A stretch of 64,000 bases of DNA, from positions 806,001-870,000 of the forward strand of contig CALOBN010000005.1 in the NCBI GenBank assembly GCA_942491555.1. Direction: 5' to 3'. The notes under the pieces are model-generated. The model did no database searches. It saw only the letters and a list, made by a program, of their open reading frames with translations, and was not told where the DNA came from. This DNA comes from Marinihelvus sp942491555. Lineage in GTDB: Bacteria > Pseudomonadota > Gammaproteobacteria > Xanthomonadales > SZUA-36. A program made the translations under genes and the position numbers. Within the stretch, counting starts at the first letter, position 1. The number at the start of each line of letters is the position of its first letter. Shown here one piece after another: positions 25,677 to 34,064 of this stretch.

Positions 25677-27736
25677 GCCGACTGCGGCGACAGGGAGCCG
25701 AGCCGCACGCGAATGGCGAGGGAACCCGCTTTCGCGTGTGGTCCTCTTGTGCTGAGCGTGTAGAGCTTTGCCTGTTTGACGAGGCGGGCCGGGAGACCGG
25801 CCGCTCAGACCTGCAAGCCGAGGACGATGGCGACTGGTCGCTGCACTGCCCCGGTATCACTGCCGGTCAGTTTTACGGCTATCGCGTTCACGGACCGTGG
25901 GCGCCGGACAAGGGGCAGCGCTGCAATCCCGCCAAGCTTCTGCTGGATCCCTATGCCCGGCAAATCCTGGGTGAGTTTCACTGGGGTGCGGCAGTATTTG
26001 ACTATGACCCGGATATGCCACATGGGCTGTGGCAGCCCAGCACACTCGATAGCGCGCCGTTCGTGCCGCGCAGCGTGGTCTGTGCCAACCTGGCACCCGT
26101 GCAGCGGGATGCCGTCCGCCGCTGGTCTGATTCGATAATTCTTGAGACAAACGTGCGCGGCTATACCATGCGCCACCCGGGGCTTTCGGAGTCTGAACGG
26201 GGGCGTTTCGCGGGTCTGTGCAATGGCGAGATCATCGCCCACCTGAAGGCCCTCGGCATTACGACCATCGAACTTCAGCCGGTGCAAAGCTGGCTTGATG
26301 AATACCATCTTGCCCGTCGTGGCCTGCGCAACTACTGGGGCTATAACAGCATCGGCTTTTTCGCCCCGGACCAACGCCTGGCCGGCCCGGCACCGGTGGC
26401 GGAATTTCGCGCCATGGTGGCAGCCCTGCACGACGCCGGTCTGGATGTACTGCTGGATGTGGCATACAACCACACCGGGGAAGGAGACGCGCTGGGCCCG
26501 ACCCTGTGTTTTCGGGGGCTGGATAACCTGGCCTACTACCGCGTTGAATCCGATGATCCTGCTGTGCATATCAACGACACGGGCACGGGAAATACCCTAA
26601 ACGCAGACCATCCGCGGGCCCAGGCCCTGGTTTTGGACAGTCTTATCTACTGGCACCAGTGCATGGGTGTCGATGGGTTCCGGTTTGACCTCGCCCCGGT
26701 GCTCGGGCGCCGTGCCAACGGCTTTGATCCCGGGCATCCGCTATTGCATGCGATTGAAGACGCCCCGGAGCTGTCTGGTGCTCGAATGATTGCGGAGCCC
26801 TGGGATCCGGGTCCGGGCGGGTACCAGCTCGGAAATTTCCCGGTCCGGTGGTCGGAATGGAATGACCGCTACCGCGACGCCGTGCGCAGGTTCTGGCGGG
26901 GTGATCGGCCGCTTTTTGACGAGTTTGCGCTGCGGATGGATGGATCGCCGGACCTGTTCAGCCCCCCCGGCCGCAGTGCGCTCAACAGCATTAATTTTGT
27001 GACGGCGCACGATGGCTTTACGCTGACTGACCTGGTCAGCTACCGGCACCGTCATAACGAGGCAAACGGTGAACAGAACCGGGACGGGCACGGGCATAAC
27101 TACTCGCACAACCATGGCGTTGAAGGCCCGACGGATAGCCGTGTCGTGCAGGCACTGCGCCGTCGTCACCGGTTAAATCTGCTTGGCACTGTGCTGTGCT
27201 CGCAGGGCGTGCCCATGCTGCTGGCCGGCGATGAACTCGGCCATAGCCAGCAGGGCAACAACAATGCTTATGCACAGGACAACGAGCTGAGTTGGCTAGA
27301 TTGGTCGGTTACTGCGCAGGATGAGGCATTTCTCGAGTCGGTGCGTCAACTTATCGCCATCAGGGCGGCGCACGGCCTGCTGCGCGGCGGGGCTGAAGGT
27401 GACAGCGCCTCTGGTCCGGTGATTCGCTGGCTTACGCCGCAGGGCGAGGAGCTGACCGAAACCGGATGGGCGCATCGTCAGACCGCTCTGCAGGTCCTGT
27501 CAGACCCTAAAGCAGGGCAGGGTATGAAACCGGTCGCGGTGTATATCAATGGCCACGATCATGAGGTGACGTTTAACCTGCCGGCACCTGGGGCTTTGAT
27601 GGAAACCTCGGCGGACGAGGCTGCGCCGGGCTCGAACTGGATTCTGGCCTGGAGTTCAGCCGCGGACCAGGACGGTCCGGTAGATCGCAGTGTGCGGGTG
27701 GCAGCCTGGAGTATCGGTGTATTTTTGAGTGTTTAG
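25646..27736 (+). CDS. glgX: Glycogen debranching enzyme GlgX (isoamylase type)
   Basis: A 696-residue GH13 protein with an N-terminal CBM48 module (GTRFRVWSSCAERVELCLFD) and barrel motifs VDGFRFDLAPVLGR, MIAEPWDPGPGGYQLGNFP and FVTAHDGFTLTDLVSY carrying the catalytic Asp, Glu and Asp. It cuts alpha-1,6 branches on limit dextrins left by GlgP. The ATG at 25646 has a GAGG 8 bases upstream and overlaps glgP by 31 bases, which suggests coupling. It ends tail to tail with the TPR gene, sharing 4 bases. Confidence 0.95.
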   Translation: MAAGAGENSLSRLRRQGAEPHANGEGTRFRVWSSCAERVELCLFDEAGRETGRSDLQAEDDGDWSLHCPGITAGQFYGYRVHGPWAPDKGQRCNPAKLLLDPYARQILGEFHWGAAVFDYDPDMPHGLWQPSTLDSAPFVPRSVVCANLAPVQRDAVRRWSDSIILETNVRGYTMRHPGLSESERGRFAGLCNGEIIAHLKALGITTIELQPVQSWLDEYHLARRGLRNYWGYNSIGFFAPDQRLAGPAPVAEFRAMVAALHDAGLDVLLDVAYNHTGEGDALGPTLCFRGLDNLAYYRVESDDPAVHINDTGTGNTLNADHPRAQALVLDSLIYWHQCMGVDGFRFDLAPVLGRRANGFDPGHPLLHAIEDAPELSGARMIAEPWDPGPGGYQLGNFPVRWSEWNDRYRDAVRRFWRGDRPLFDEFALRMDGSPDLFSPPGRSALNSINFVTAHDGFTLTDLVSYRHRHNEANGEQNRDGHGHNYSHNHGVEGPTDSRVVQALRRRHRLNLLGTVLCSQGVPMLLAGDELGHSQQGNNNAYAQDNELSWLDWSVTAQDEAFLESVRQLIAIRAAHGLLRGGAEGDSASGPVIRWLTPQGEELTETGWAHRQTALQVLSDPKAGQGMKPVAVYINGHDHEVTFNLPAPGALMETSADEAAPGSNWILAWSSAADQDGPVDRSVRVAAWSIGVFLSV

Positions 27737-29109
27737 CCGTCGCCGGTAGCCGCTTCAGCCTGTTCGAGCAGCTCGTTGATATCTGAGGGCAGCGTGTTGA
27801 CCGGAAGTTCCTGGGCCATCAGCTCTGAGCGGGCAATTTCACTGTCCACATAGCTGATCCATTGCTGCGCCGCGCGCCGGCTGCGCTCATCGCGCGAGGC
27901 GCGTTCAAAGGCGGTACGGGCCTCGGAGAACTTATCCTGATTGAACAGGGCCATGCCCAGCATGATGTTGGCTGTGTCGACCCGGCTGACGTCGCCTGCT
28001 TGCAGGCCGGTGCGAACCGAAGCAGCAGCCTGGTCCCACTCCTCCAGGTTCAGATACGATTGGGCCAGACGCACATACAGCTCACCATCACCGGTCAGTT
28101 CAGCAGCCCTGGCCAGTGGTGGAATGGACTTCTCATCTTCCCGTGCCATGTACCAGGCCTGGGAAAGCAGGCGCAGATTGCGCTCATTCTCGGGCACGAT
28201 ACCTGAGGCCATTTCCTTTTCCAGAAGTGCTGCGGACTTGTAGGGGATTTCATGCAGCAGGTACAGGTTGGCCAGGTTAACGATGTGGTTGGCGGTCTGC
28301 AGATAGCCCTGTTCGTACAGGGTTTCCACGATCACCATCTGCTTTAGCGTGTCTTCCAGCTCTGAATAGGCGCCTGCCAAAGTCAGCAGATAAGTGTCTT
28401 TTGGATAGTACTGAATGAGCTCCTTCAGTACCGCAATCATGTTTTCGTAATCTTTGTTTTCGTAGTAGATCACGCGCAACAGCAGTAGCCAGTTTTCCTT
28501 GGGCTCGAGCCCCTGCTCGCGATACATCTCGACGGCCGTCTTGATTGGTTCAAGGGCCGCCTGGTAATTGCCCATCTGAAAATAGGCCTGGCCAAGAAGC
28601 ATGTAGACGTCCGCTGCCGGCTCTGACACCCGGTCCATGAGCTGGTTAATGGTGGTCAGGGCACCCTGGTAATCTTCAATGGTGAATTGCAACTGGGCCT
28701 TGGTTTTCAGGGTGCTGAGCATCAGGGCTTCGGGAAGCTCCGGTTGGGCCATGACCCGCTCATAAGCCTGGATAGCGGCCTGGTAATTTTCCTGCAGATA
28801 GTAGGAGTAAGCGGTCAGGTTCCAGATTTGAGCTTTTTCATACGGCGACAGTTTGTCACCCTGGGCAAGCAGCGCCTCTGTAGCGACCTTGGCCTCGCTG
28901 TATTGCTTGTTCTCCACCAGCTCCTGGGCGGCCGTGAGACCCTCATAGACCTGCTGACTCATGGCCACGGTCTGCTTGGTTTCACGCTCATCGGACTGGG
29001 CCAGGGCCGGGCTGGCAACCACCATACCCAGTGCACAAATCAGAACACCGCTTAAGACGGCAACCACGAATTGTTGTTTGCGAATGGTTCTGGCCATGGG
29101 CTTAATCAT
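27733..29109 (-). CDS. Tetratricopeptide-repeat protein of the TonB2 operon
   Basis: A 458-residue exported protein: the signal peptide ends SPALA-QS and most of the rest is TPR helices (for example IWNLTAYSYYLQENYQAAIQ and VYMLLGQAYFQMGNYQAALE). It is the last gene of the DUF3450-ttpC-exbB-exbD-tonB run and its start overlaps tonB by 8 bases; an ATG four codons in (29097) is an alternative. Homologous TPR proteins follow TonB2 systems in Vibrio and Shewanella relatives. The role is unproven, possibly a periplasmic scaffold. Confidence 0.85.
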   Translation of the reverse strand: MIKPMARTIRKQQFVVAVLSGVLICALGMVVASPALAQSDERETKQTVAMSQQVYEGLTAAQELVENKQYSEAKVATEALLAQGDKLSPYEKAQIWNLTAYSYYLQENYQAAIQAYERVMAQPELPEALMLSTLKTKAQLQFTIEDYQGALTTINQLMDRVSEPAADVYMLLGQAYFQMGNYQAALEPIKTAVEMYREQGLEPKENWLLLLRVIYYENKDYENMIAVLKELIQYYPKDTYLLTLAGAYSELEDTLKQMVIVETLYEQGYLQTANHIVNLANLYLLHEIPYKSAALLEKEMASGIVPENERNLRLLSQAWYMAREDEKSIPPLARAAELTGDGELYVRLAQSYLNLEEWDQAAASVRTGLQAGDVSRVDTANIMLGMALFNQDKFSEARTAFERASRDERSRRAAQQWISYVDSEIARSELMAQELPVNTLPSDINELLEQAEAATGDG

Positions 29110-29761
29110 CAGTCAGTTTGAACGTGAAGCGATTTTGCACGCCAGGCACTTCCACAGCCTGGCCATCTATCACGCGGGGTTTGTACTTGAATTTCAGTGC
29201 TGCTTGCACGGAGGCCCGTTCAAACAGGCTGCTGGTGCAGTCACTCTCCACCACGACAACATCCCTTACCGTACCTTGCCGGGTGACCGTATACATCACG
29301 GTGCAATGGCCCTGAACGCCCCGCTCGGCGGCGCGCTGCGGATAAATGGGTGAGACCTTGACGATGGGCAGGTAGTCGCCCTCACCGACGCCCAGGCTGA
29401 AGCCCCCGGTCATATCGATATCGGTTTGCACCGGTGCAGCCTGGATGGCAATTTTCTCCGCAGTCGGGTCGAGGTTATCCAGCTGCGGGGTAGGCGGCTG
29501 CGGTGGCGGCTGGTCGGGCTCAGGGGGCTTTTCAGGCTTGCGGTCCTTGCGCTCAATCTGCTCATCGCGCTCGACGCGCACGAAATCAACCATTGAGCCG
29601 CGATTCTCGTCATCCAGGGTGCGGTCGGCAGTCTCAATCATGTACTGCATGAACCAGAACAGGAACAGCGTGACAAACAATCCGATGATCAGGCCGGCGA
29701 GAAGCCGGAACAGACCACCGCCCTCACTGGCGCTGAATGTTTCGTTGACAGTCGCTGTCAT
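29102..29761 (-). CDS. tonB: Energy transducer TonB (TonB2 type)
   Basis: A 219-residue protein with one N-terminal membrane helix (about 17-40), a short proline-rich periplasmic spacer (about 75-92, EPDQPPPQPPTPQ) and a C-terminal TonB domain (about 130-215, with SPIYPQRAAERGVQGHCTV). The compact spacer is typical of TonB2 proteins rather than the long E. coli TonB. It carries proton-motive energy from ExbBD to outer-membrane receptors, two of which are encoded in this window. Confidence 0.94.
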   Translation of the reverse strand: MTATVNETFSASEGGGLFRLLAGLIIGLFVTLFLFWFMQYMIETADRTLDDENRGSMVDFVRVERDEQIERKDRKPEKPPEPDQPPPQPPTPQLDNLDPTAEKIAIQAAPVQTDIDMTGGFSLGVGEGDYLPIVKVSPIYPQRAAERGVQGHCTVMYTVTRQGTVRDVVVVESDCTSSLFERASVQAALKFKYKPRVIDGQAVEVPGVQNRFTFKLTDD

Positions 29762-29770
29762 GCCGCTGCC

Positions 29771-30178
29771 CTAGTCTTCTTGCGCGGCGATCGCCACGTT
29801 GTAGACGCCAGCCTGGCGGGAAGCATCCATGACCTGGATCAGGGTATCGGTTTTGGACTCTTTGTCGGCCTGGATGACCACCGTGCCCTGGGGGTTCTCG
29901 GCATGCAGGCGTTCAATGTTTGGACGTACCGAGCGGATGTCTACCTGACGACGGTCGATCCACACATCATTATTGGGGCCGATGGCGATAAGGATATTGG
30001 CCTTTTCCTGCTTTACCGCGGTCGCTGCGTCGGGCCGGTTCACATCGATACCCGCCTCCTTGATGAAGGTGGCGGTAACGATAAAGAAGATCAGCATGAT
30101 AAAGACCACGTCCAGCATGGGCGTAATATTGATCTCGGACTCTTCTTCCTGTTGTGCTTGTTGGTAAAACTGCTTCAT
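29771..30178 (-). CDS. exbD: Biopolymer transport protein ExbD
   Basis: A 135-residue protein with the motif EINITPMLDVVFIMLIFFIV, in which D23 is the proton-pathway aspartate at the membrane helix, followed by a periplasmic domain. It forms the stator-like proton channel with ExbB. It lies 9 bases before tonB. Confidence 0.95.
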   Translation of the reverse strand: MKQFYQQAQQEEESEINITPMLDVVFIMLIFFIVTATFIKEAGIDVNRPDAATAVKQEKANILIAIGPNNDVWIDRRQVDIRSVRPNIERLHAENPQGTVVIQADKESKTDTLIQVMDASRQAGVYNVAIAAQED

Positions 30179-30219
30179 TTGCGGTTTCTCCGACCGTTCT
30201 CCCGCGAGGGGAGACGGCC

Positions 30220-30759
30220 TTAGCTATGTTTTATGACCAGATTGTCACTCAGGAGTTCGCGTTCCCGTTCGGCGCGACGCGTCAAATACGTGCTCATGGC
30301 AATACCCGAGAGGGCCGAGACCATGCCTGCCATGGTTGGAATCGTTGCCATGGATACGCCCGAGGCCATGGAGCGCGGATTACCCGACCCGGAAATCGCC
30401 ATCACTTCAAACACGGTAATCATGCCAAACACGGTGCCGAATAATCCCAACAAAGGACACAGGGCAACACAGGTCTGAATAAGCGGCAGATTCTTATCCA
30501 GGTGACGGCTCACCACCGAGATCAGTCGTGCGCGGACCTGGTGCGCGTTCCATGAGGAGCGATCAGCGCGTGCGCCCCAGATCTCCTGCGTGGCTGCGAC
30601 CATTTTCCGGTGGCCGCTGCGCAGGTAGATCATGCGTTCCACGATCAGCACCCACATGAACAGGGTTAGTACCCCGATCATGTACAGCACGATCCCGCCA
30701 AGCTCCAGGAAATCCCGGATCGTGGTGAGGAAGGGCAGGTAATAGAAGACCGTATCCAT
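30220..30759 (-). CDS. exbB: ExbB/TolQ-family proton channel protein (short form)
   Basis: The 179-residue protein has three membrane helices and the MotA/TolQ/ExbB core (CVALCPLLGLFGTVFGMITVFEVMA and GMVSALSGIAMSTYL). It is the short ExbB2 of a TonB2 system and starts one base after the ttpC stop. Together with ExbD it makes the energised complex for TonB. Confidence 0.94.
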   Translation of the reverse strand: MDTVFYYLPFLTTIRDFLELGGIVLYMIGVLTLFMWVLIVERMIYLRSGHRKMVAATQEIWGARADRSSWNAHQVRARLISVVSRHLDKNLPLIQTCVALCPLLGLFGTVFGMITVFEVMAISGSGNPRSMASGVSMATIPTMAGMVSALSGIAMSTYLTRRAERERELLSDNLVIKHS

Positions 30760-30760
30760 G

Positions 30761-32167
30761 TTAAGCCTTGTTCGGGTGCCGCTCGGCCTGTTCGGCCAGA
30801 ATGCCCATGGCTTCTTCCTGCAGGATTTGTGTCAGGCGTCGTGCGCGGCTGGCAACCAGCGTATGCAGGAACACCGTCGGAATCGCCACGACCAGACCCA
30901 GCACGGTTGTCACCAGGGCGGTCGAAATACCGCCGGCCATGAGCTTTGGATCACCCGCGCCATACAGCGTGATGGCCTGGAAGGTCACGATCATGCCGGT
31001 CACCGTACCCAAAAGTCCGAGCAGCGGGGCGACCACCGAGATGATCTTCAACATCGGCAGCCAGGCATTGAAACTGGGCGTCTCGCGCAGGATTGCCTCA
31101 CCGAGGCGCAATTCCAGAGCTTCGACATCATCAGTCTTGTTGTCCTGATAAACCTTGAACACGCGACCCAGCGGGTTATTCCCCGGCTGATCCGGCTTTT
31201 TAATCTGCGCGCGGACCTTGGCACTGGTGCCGGACAGGGCGATTAACCGCCATACGGCAATCAGTACACCGATGATGCCCAATACGATAATGACGTAACC
31301 CACTTCCTTACCCTGGGCGATACGTTCTCCCAGGCTTGGCGACTGAACCAGCAGGCCAAGCAACTGGCCACGCGTCGGATCAAGACCAATCGGATGTACA
31401 CCGGAGGTGGCGGTTTGCAGGCCGTCAATACGTTTGGTGTAGCGTGATGAAGGCTGGCGTTGCAGCTCGACCACGCGACCGGTTTCCGGCACAAACTCCA
31501 GATACTTGCCGTCACTGACGAGGTTAAAGGCGCCAATGCGAACCACTTCACGCTGAACTTCCTCACCCTCTGCGGTGACCACCATGGTCGGGAAGCTCAC
31601 GACCTTGCCGGTTGCCGTCATCTCGTTCTGCAGCTCCCACCAGAGTCGTTCGATCTCGTCCAGTGAGGCCATGCGGTTGGTCTGGCCCATCTTGGCGGCA
31701 AACCCGCTCATCCATTCCAGACGGTCGGGGTACTGGGCCTGGGTGATGGAATTGGTCATCTGACCGATACCGTCGCCGGCGGCCTGCTGCAGGACACCAA
31801 AGAGTTCTTTCAGATCACCCAGTGCTTCGTTCAACTCTGCTTCAAGGACGACCAGTTCCTGATCGTTCTGATCAAAGGTCGCTTCGAGGGATTCTGAACG
31901 TTGTTCTTCACGGACTTTTTCAGCCCGCAGTTCGCTCAGCAGCTGTTGCTGGTTGGCGCGGTCGTTGCGGAAGGCCTGCAGGCGGGCCTGGGCCTCCTCG
32001 GCATCATTCACCCGGCCAGTACTGACCTGGTTAAGCAGCTCATCCAGGTTGACTGCTTCGTTGGCGATGACGGTCTGGCTCATGGAGAACGCGAGGGCGA
32101 GGCCGGCTACGGTGATGACGCCTGTGCGCAGGATACCGTTTCCCTTCATGTTGTTGAGGCGGTTCAT
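30761..32167 (-). CDS. ttpC: TtpC-like long MotA/TolQ/ExbB-family protein
   Basis: A 468-residue protein with a signal-like N-terminal helix, a large coiled-coil periplasmic region (about 40-130, rich in Glu, Gln and Leu), a membrane helix near 292-312 and a C-terminal ExbB-type channel domain (VAPLLGLLGTVTGMIVTFQAIT). This layout is that of TtpC, the extra component needed by TonB2 systems in Vibrio. Its ATG overlaps the DUF3450 stop by 4 bases. Confidence 0.92.
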   Translation of the reverse strand: MNRLNNMKGNGILRTGVITVAGLALAFSMSQTVIANEAVNLDELLNQVSTGRVNDAEEAQARLQAFRNDRANQQQLLSELRAEKVREEQRSESLEATFDQNDQELVVLEAELNEALGDLKELFGVLQQAAGDGIGQMTNSITQAQYPDRLEWMSGFAAKMGQTNRMASLDEIERLWWELQNEMTATGKVVSFPTMVVTAEGEEVQREVVRIGAFNLVSDGKYLEFVPETGRVVELQRQPSSRYTKRIDGLQTATSGVHPIGLDPTRGQLLGLLVQSPSLGERIAQGKEVGYVIIVLGIIGVLIAVWRLIALSGTSAKVRAQIKKPDQPGNNPLGRVFKVYQDNKTDDVEALELRLGEAILRETPSFNAWLPMLKIISVVAPLLGLLGTVTGMIVTFQAITLYGAGDPKLMAGGISTALVTTVLGLVVAIPTVFLHTLVASRARRLTQILQEEAMGILAEQAERHPNKA

Positions 32168-32958
32168 TGGCTCACCTCCAACGGGGCTGCAACCGGGGCA
32201 ATGATCAGGTCCGGTGCAATCTGTTTACGGGCGATTTTCAGGCCTTCGGCAATTTCCACTTTGTAAGTCGCCGCGGGCAGTTCAACCCACTGACCGATGG
32301 CGCTGTCCCAGGCGCCCGTCGTGCCGCCACCGACTGTCTGATACGTCAGGGAGACTCGCCCTATGCGCAGAAAGTCAACTTCCAGTGAGCGTCCGTCCAC
32401 ATCCAGCGAACCCTTGTAGGCTTCAATGGTGCGGCCGTAGTCATTCTCAATGGAGTAGGCCTCGAGAATCTGGCGAAGCTTTTCAGCGGGGGTGACATCG
32501 GAACGGTCCATCATATTACGCAGGCGTACGATGCGGTCCGTGCGTTCCTCCATCAAAAACGGGGTATCGAGATTCACGAAGGCATCCAGCGAATCGATCA
32601 TGCGCGTCATGAGCGGCACGATCTGCCGTTCTATGAGCTCGACATTGGTGATGGACTCGGCCAGGGCACCTTTCTCGGATTCCTGGTTTTCCACCTGCCG
32701 CTGGAGCAAGCTGTTGTAGACCTTCAGGCCATCAACGACCTTTGCTTCGTTCTGAAATTCCAGAACGATTTGCTCAATCTGGTCAGCGACCTGATTGATT
32801 CGTGTCTGGTCGGCGCGTGCCGCAGCAGCGCGGGCTTCACCCGCGTCGGTGATTTCCTTGATGGTGGCGGCGCTGGCCGCACTTGCCAGCCCTATTGAGG
32901 CGATCACCGCAAGTGTCGCGGTGCCGATCAGGGCTCGTTGCATTCGCACTTTCATCAT
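32164..32958 (-). CDS. DUF3450 periplasmic coiled-coil protein, first gene of the TonB2 operon
   Basis: From the ATG at 32958 the protein has 264 residues, a signal peptide ending SAASA-ATI, then a helical region (IEQIVLEFQNEAKVVDGLKV) and the DUF3450 C-terminal domain (SLEVDFLRIGRVSLTYQT). DUF3450 proteins head TonB2/TtpC operons in many marine gammaproteobacteria; their job is unknown, perhaps periplasmic assembly with TtpC. A longer in-frame start at 33057 falls inside the candidate promoter and is rejected. Confidence 0.9.
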   Translation of the reverse strand: MMKVRMQRALIGTATLAVIASIGLASAASAATIKEITDAGEARAAAARADQTRINQVADQIEQIVLEFQNEAKVVDGLKVYNSLLQRQVENQESEKGALAESITNVELIERQIVPLMTRMIDSLDAFVNLDTPFLMEERTDRIVRLRNMMDRSDVTPAEKLRQILEAYSIENDYGRTIEAYKGSLDVDGRSLEVDFLRIGRVSLTYQTVGGGTTGAWDSAIGQWVELPAATYKVEIAEGLKIARKQIAPDLIIAPVAAPLEVSQ

Positions 32959-33028
32959 TTCAGGTCCCGGGTTTGGATTTGGTTTTGGTTCGTTTCTTAT
33001 AGGTGTCGAGGATCTCAAACAGTAGTTC

Positions 33029-33057
33029 ACTCTAGCCCCAAGCAGGAAAACCGTCAA
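33029..33057 (-). promoter_or_regulatory. Candidate sigma70 promoter of the TonB2 operon
   Basis: Read on the minus strand, TTGACG (33057-33052) and TAGAGT (33034-33029) are separated by exactly 17 bases, close to TTGACA-N17-TATAAT. Transcription would start near 33022, leaving a leader of about 65 bases before the DUF3450 ATG. No Fur-like box was recognised nearby. Confidence 0.55.
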
Positions 33058-33105
33058 TCAGGACTGTTTTCTTCGCAAGTTTTCGCACTGCAATGGACTT
33101 TCTCT

Positions 33106-33948
33106 TTAGTCTCCGCGACGCGTGTAGAGTGCGGCATCGGCCAGGATCGGCTCCAGCCCATCACCCAGCACCCCTGCCCATTTGGCGGCGCCCTCATCGT
33201 TGTCCACCAGGTCCTGCCGAACCTCGATGCCAACGCAGGGGAGGCCATGGCGCTCCGCGTGCTGATCGATTGTGTAGTCGCTCGGGTGCGCCCCGGAATA
33301 GGGTTCGTTGTCGCCCACACACAGGTCAGGCACCTTATTTAGGTTGGCCAACAGCGGTTTCGCGATTCGCCCGTCAGCATCCCACATGATCCCGATATGC
33401 CAGCGTCGCACGACCCGGTTATAGACCGGTGTGCAGGTGTGCACCGAGATCAGGGCCGGCGTGTGCCCGCGTTCGCCCAGCGTGTCCAGGGATGCCTTGA
33501 CCGCCGCATGATAAGGGTCAAAAAAGGTGCCAATACGCGCCTGCCGTTCTGCTTCGCCCAGCTCAATGTTGCCGGGGATGGCAATACCATCACTCACCTT
33601 TATAAAGGCCGAGGGATCATGCAGTTGCCGGTTCAGGTCAACCACCAGGCGCGAGTAGCCGGCCAGCACCGCCATGGCATTAAACCGGCGGCTCAGGGCG
33701 AGGGTCAGTGCGCGGGCGCCGATGTCGCAGGCTACATGCCGGTCAAGCACCCAATCCGCCACACCCAGTTGGCCCAGGCTGGGCGGAATCAGGCGGCTTG
33801 CGTGGTCGCAAACCAGTAAAAACGGTGCGCTGCCTTGCGGGTTTACGACTTCGAAAGGCTGTGGATCGTCCGCGTTGAGCAACGGCCAGTGGCCGGGGAT
33901 GCTGTTGGGCGGGGAATTCGATGTTTTGGGTTGGATATTGAGACTCAC
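33106..33948 (-). CDS. N-formylglutamate amidohydrolase family protein
   Basis: A 280-residue protein of the N-formylglutamate amidohydrolase family, with LLVCDHASRLIPPSLG, YSRLVVDLNRQLHDPSAF, ISVHTCTPVYN and GIEVRQDLVDNDEG holding the conserved His, Asp/Asn, His and Glu positions typical of this metal-dependent fold. True HutG-type activity is unlikely to be certain, since no hut genes are near and many members have unknown amide substrates. The start appears to be GTG at 33948 without a clear ribosome site. Confidence 0.85.
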   Translation of the reverse strand: MSLNIQPKTSNSPPNSIPGHWPLLNADDPQPFEVVNPQGSAPFLLVCDHASRLIPPSLGQLGVADWVLDRHVACDIGARALTLALSRRFNAMAVLAGYSRLVVDLNRQLHDPSAFIKVSDGIAIPGNIELGEAERQARIGTFFDPYHAAVKASLDTLGERGHTPALISVHTCTPVYNRVVRRWHIGIMWDADGRIAKPLLANLNKVPDLCVGDNEPYSGAHPSDYTIDQHAERHGLPCVGIEVRQDLVDNDEGAAKWAGVLGDGLEPILADAALYTRRGD

Positions 33949-34064
33949 TTACGATTATTTCCCGGCACAGGTTGCTGGTTTCAATCTCGGGCCTGGGTGG
34001 CACGAATACTCTAATATAACCGCGTGGCCGTGACTTGCCCATAGCCGATTTACATCAAGCGGCT

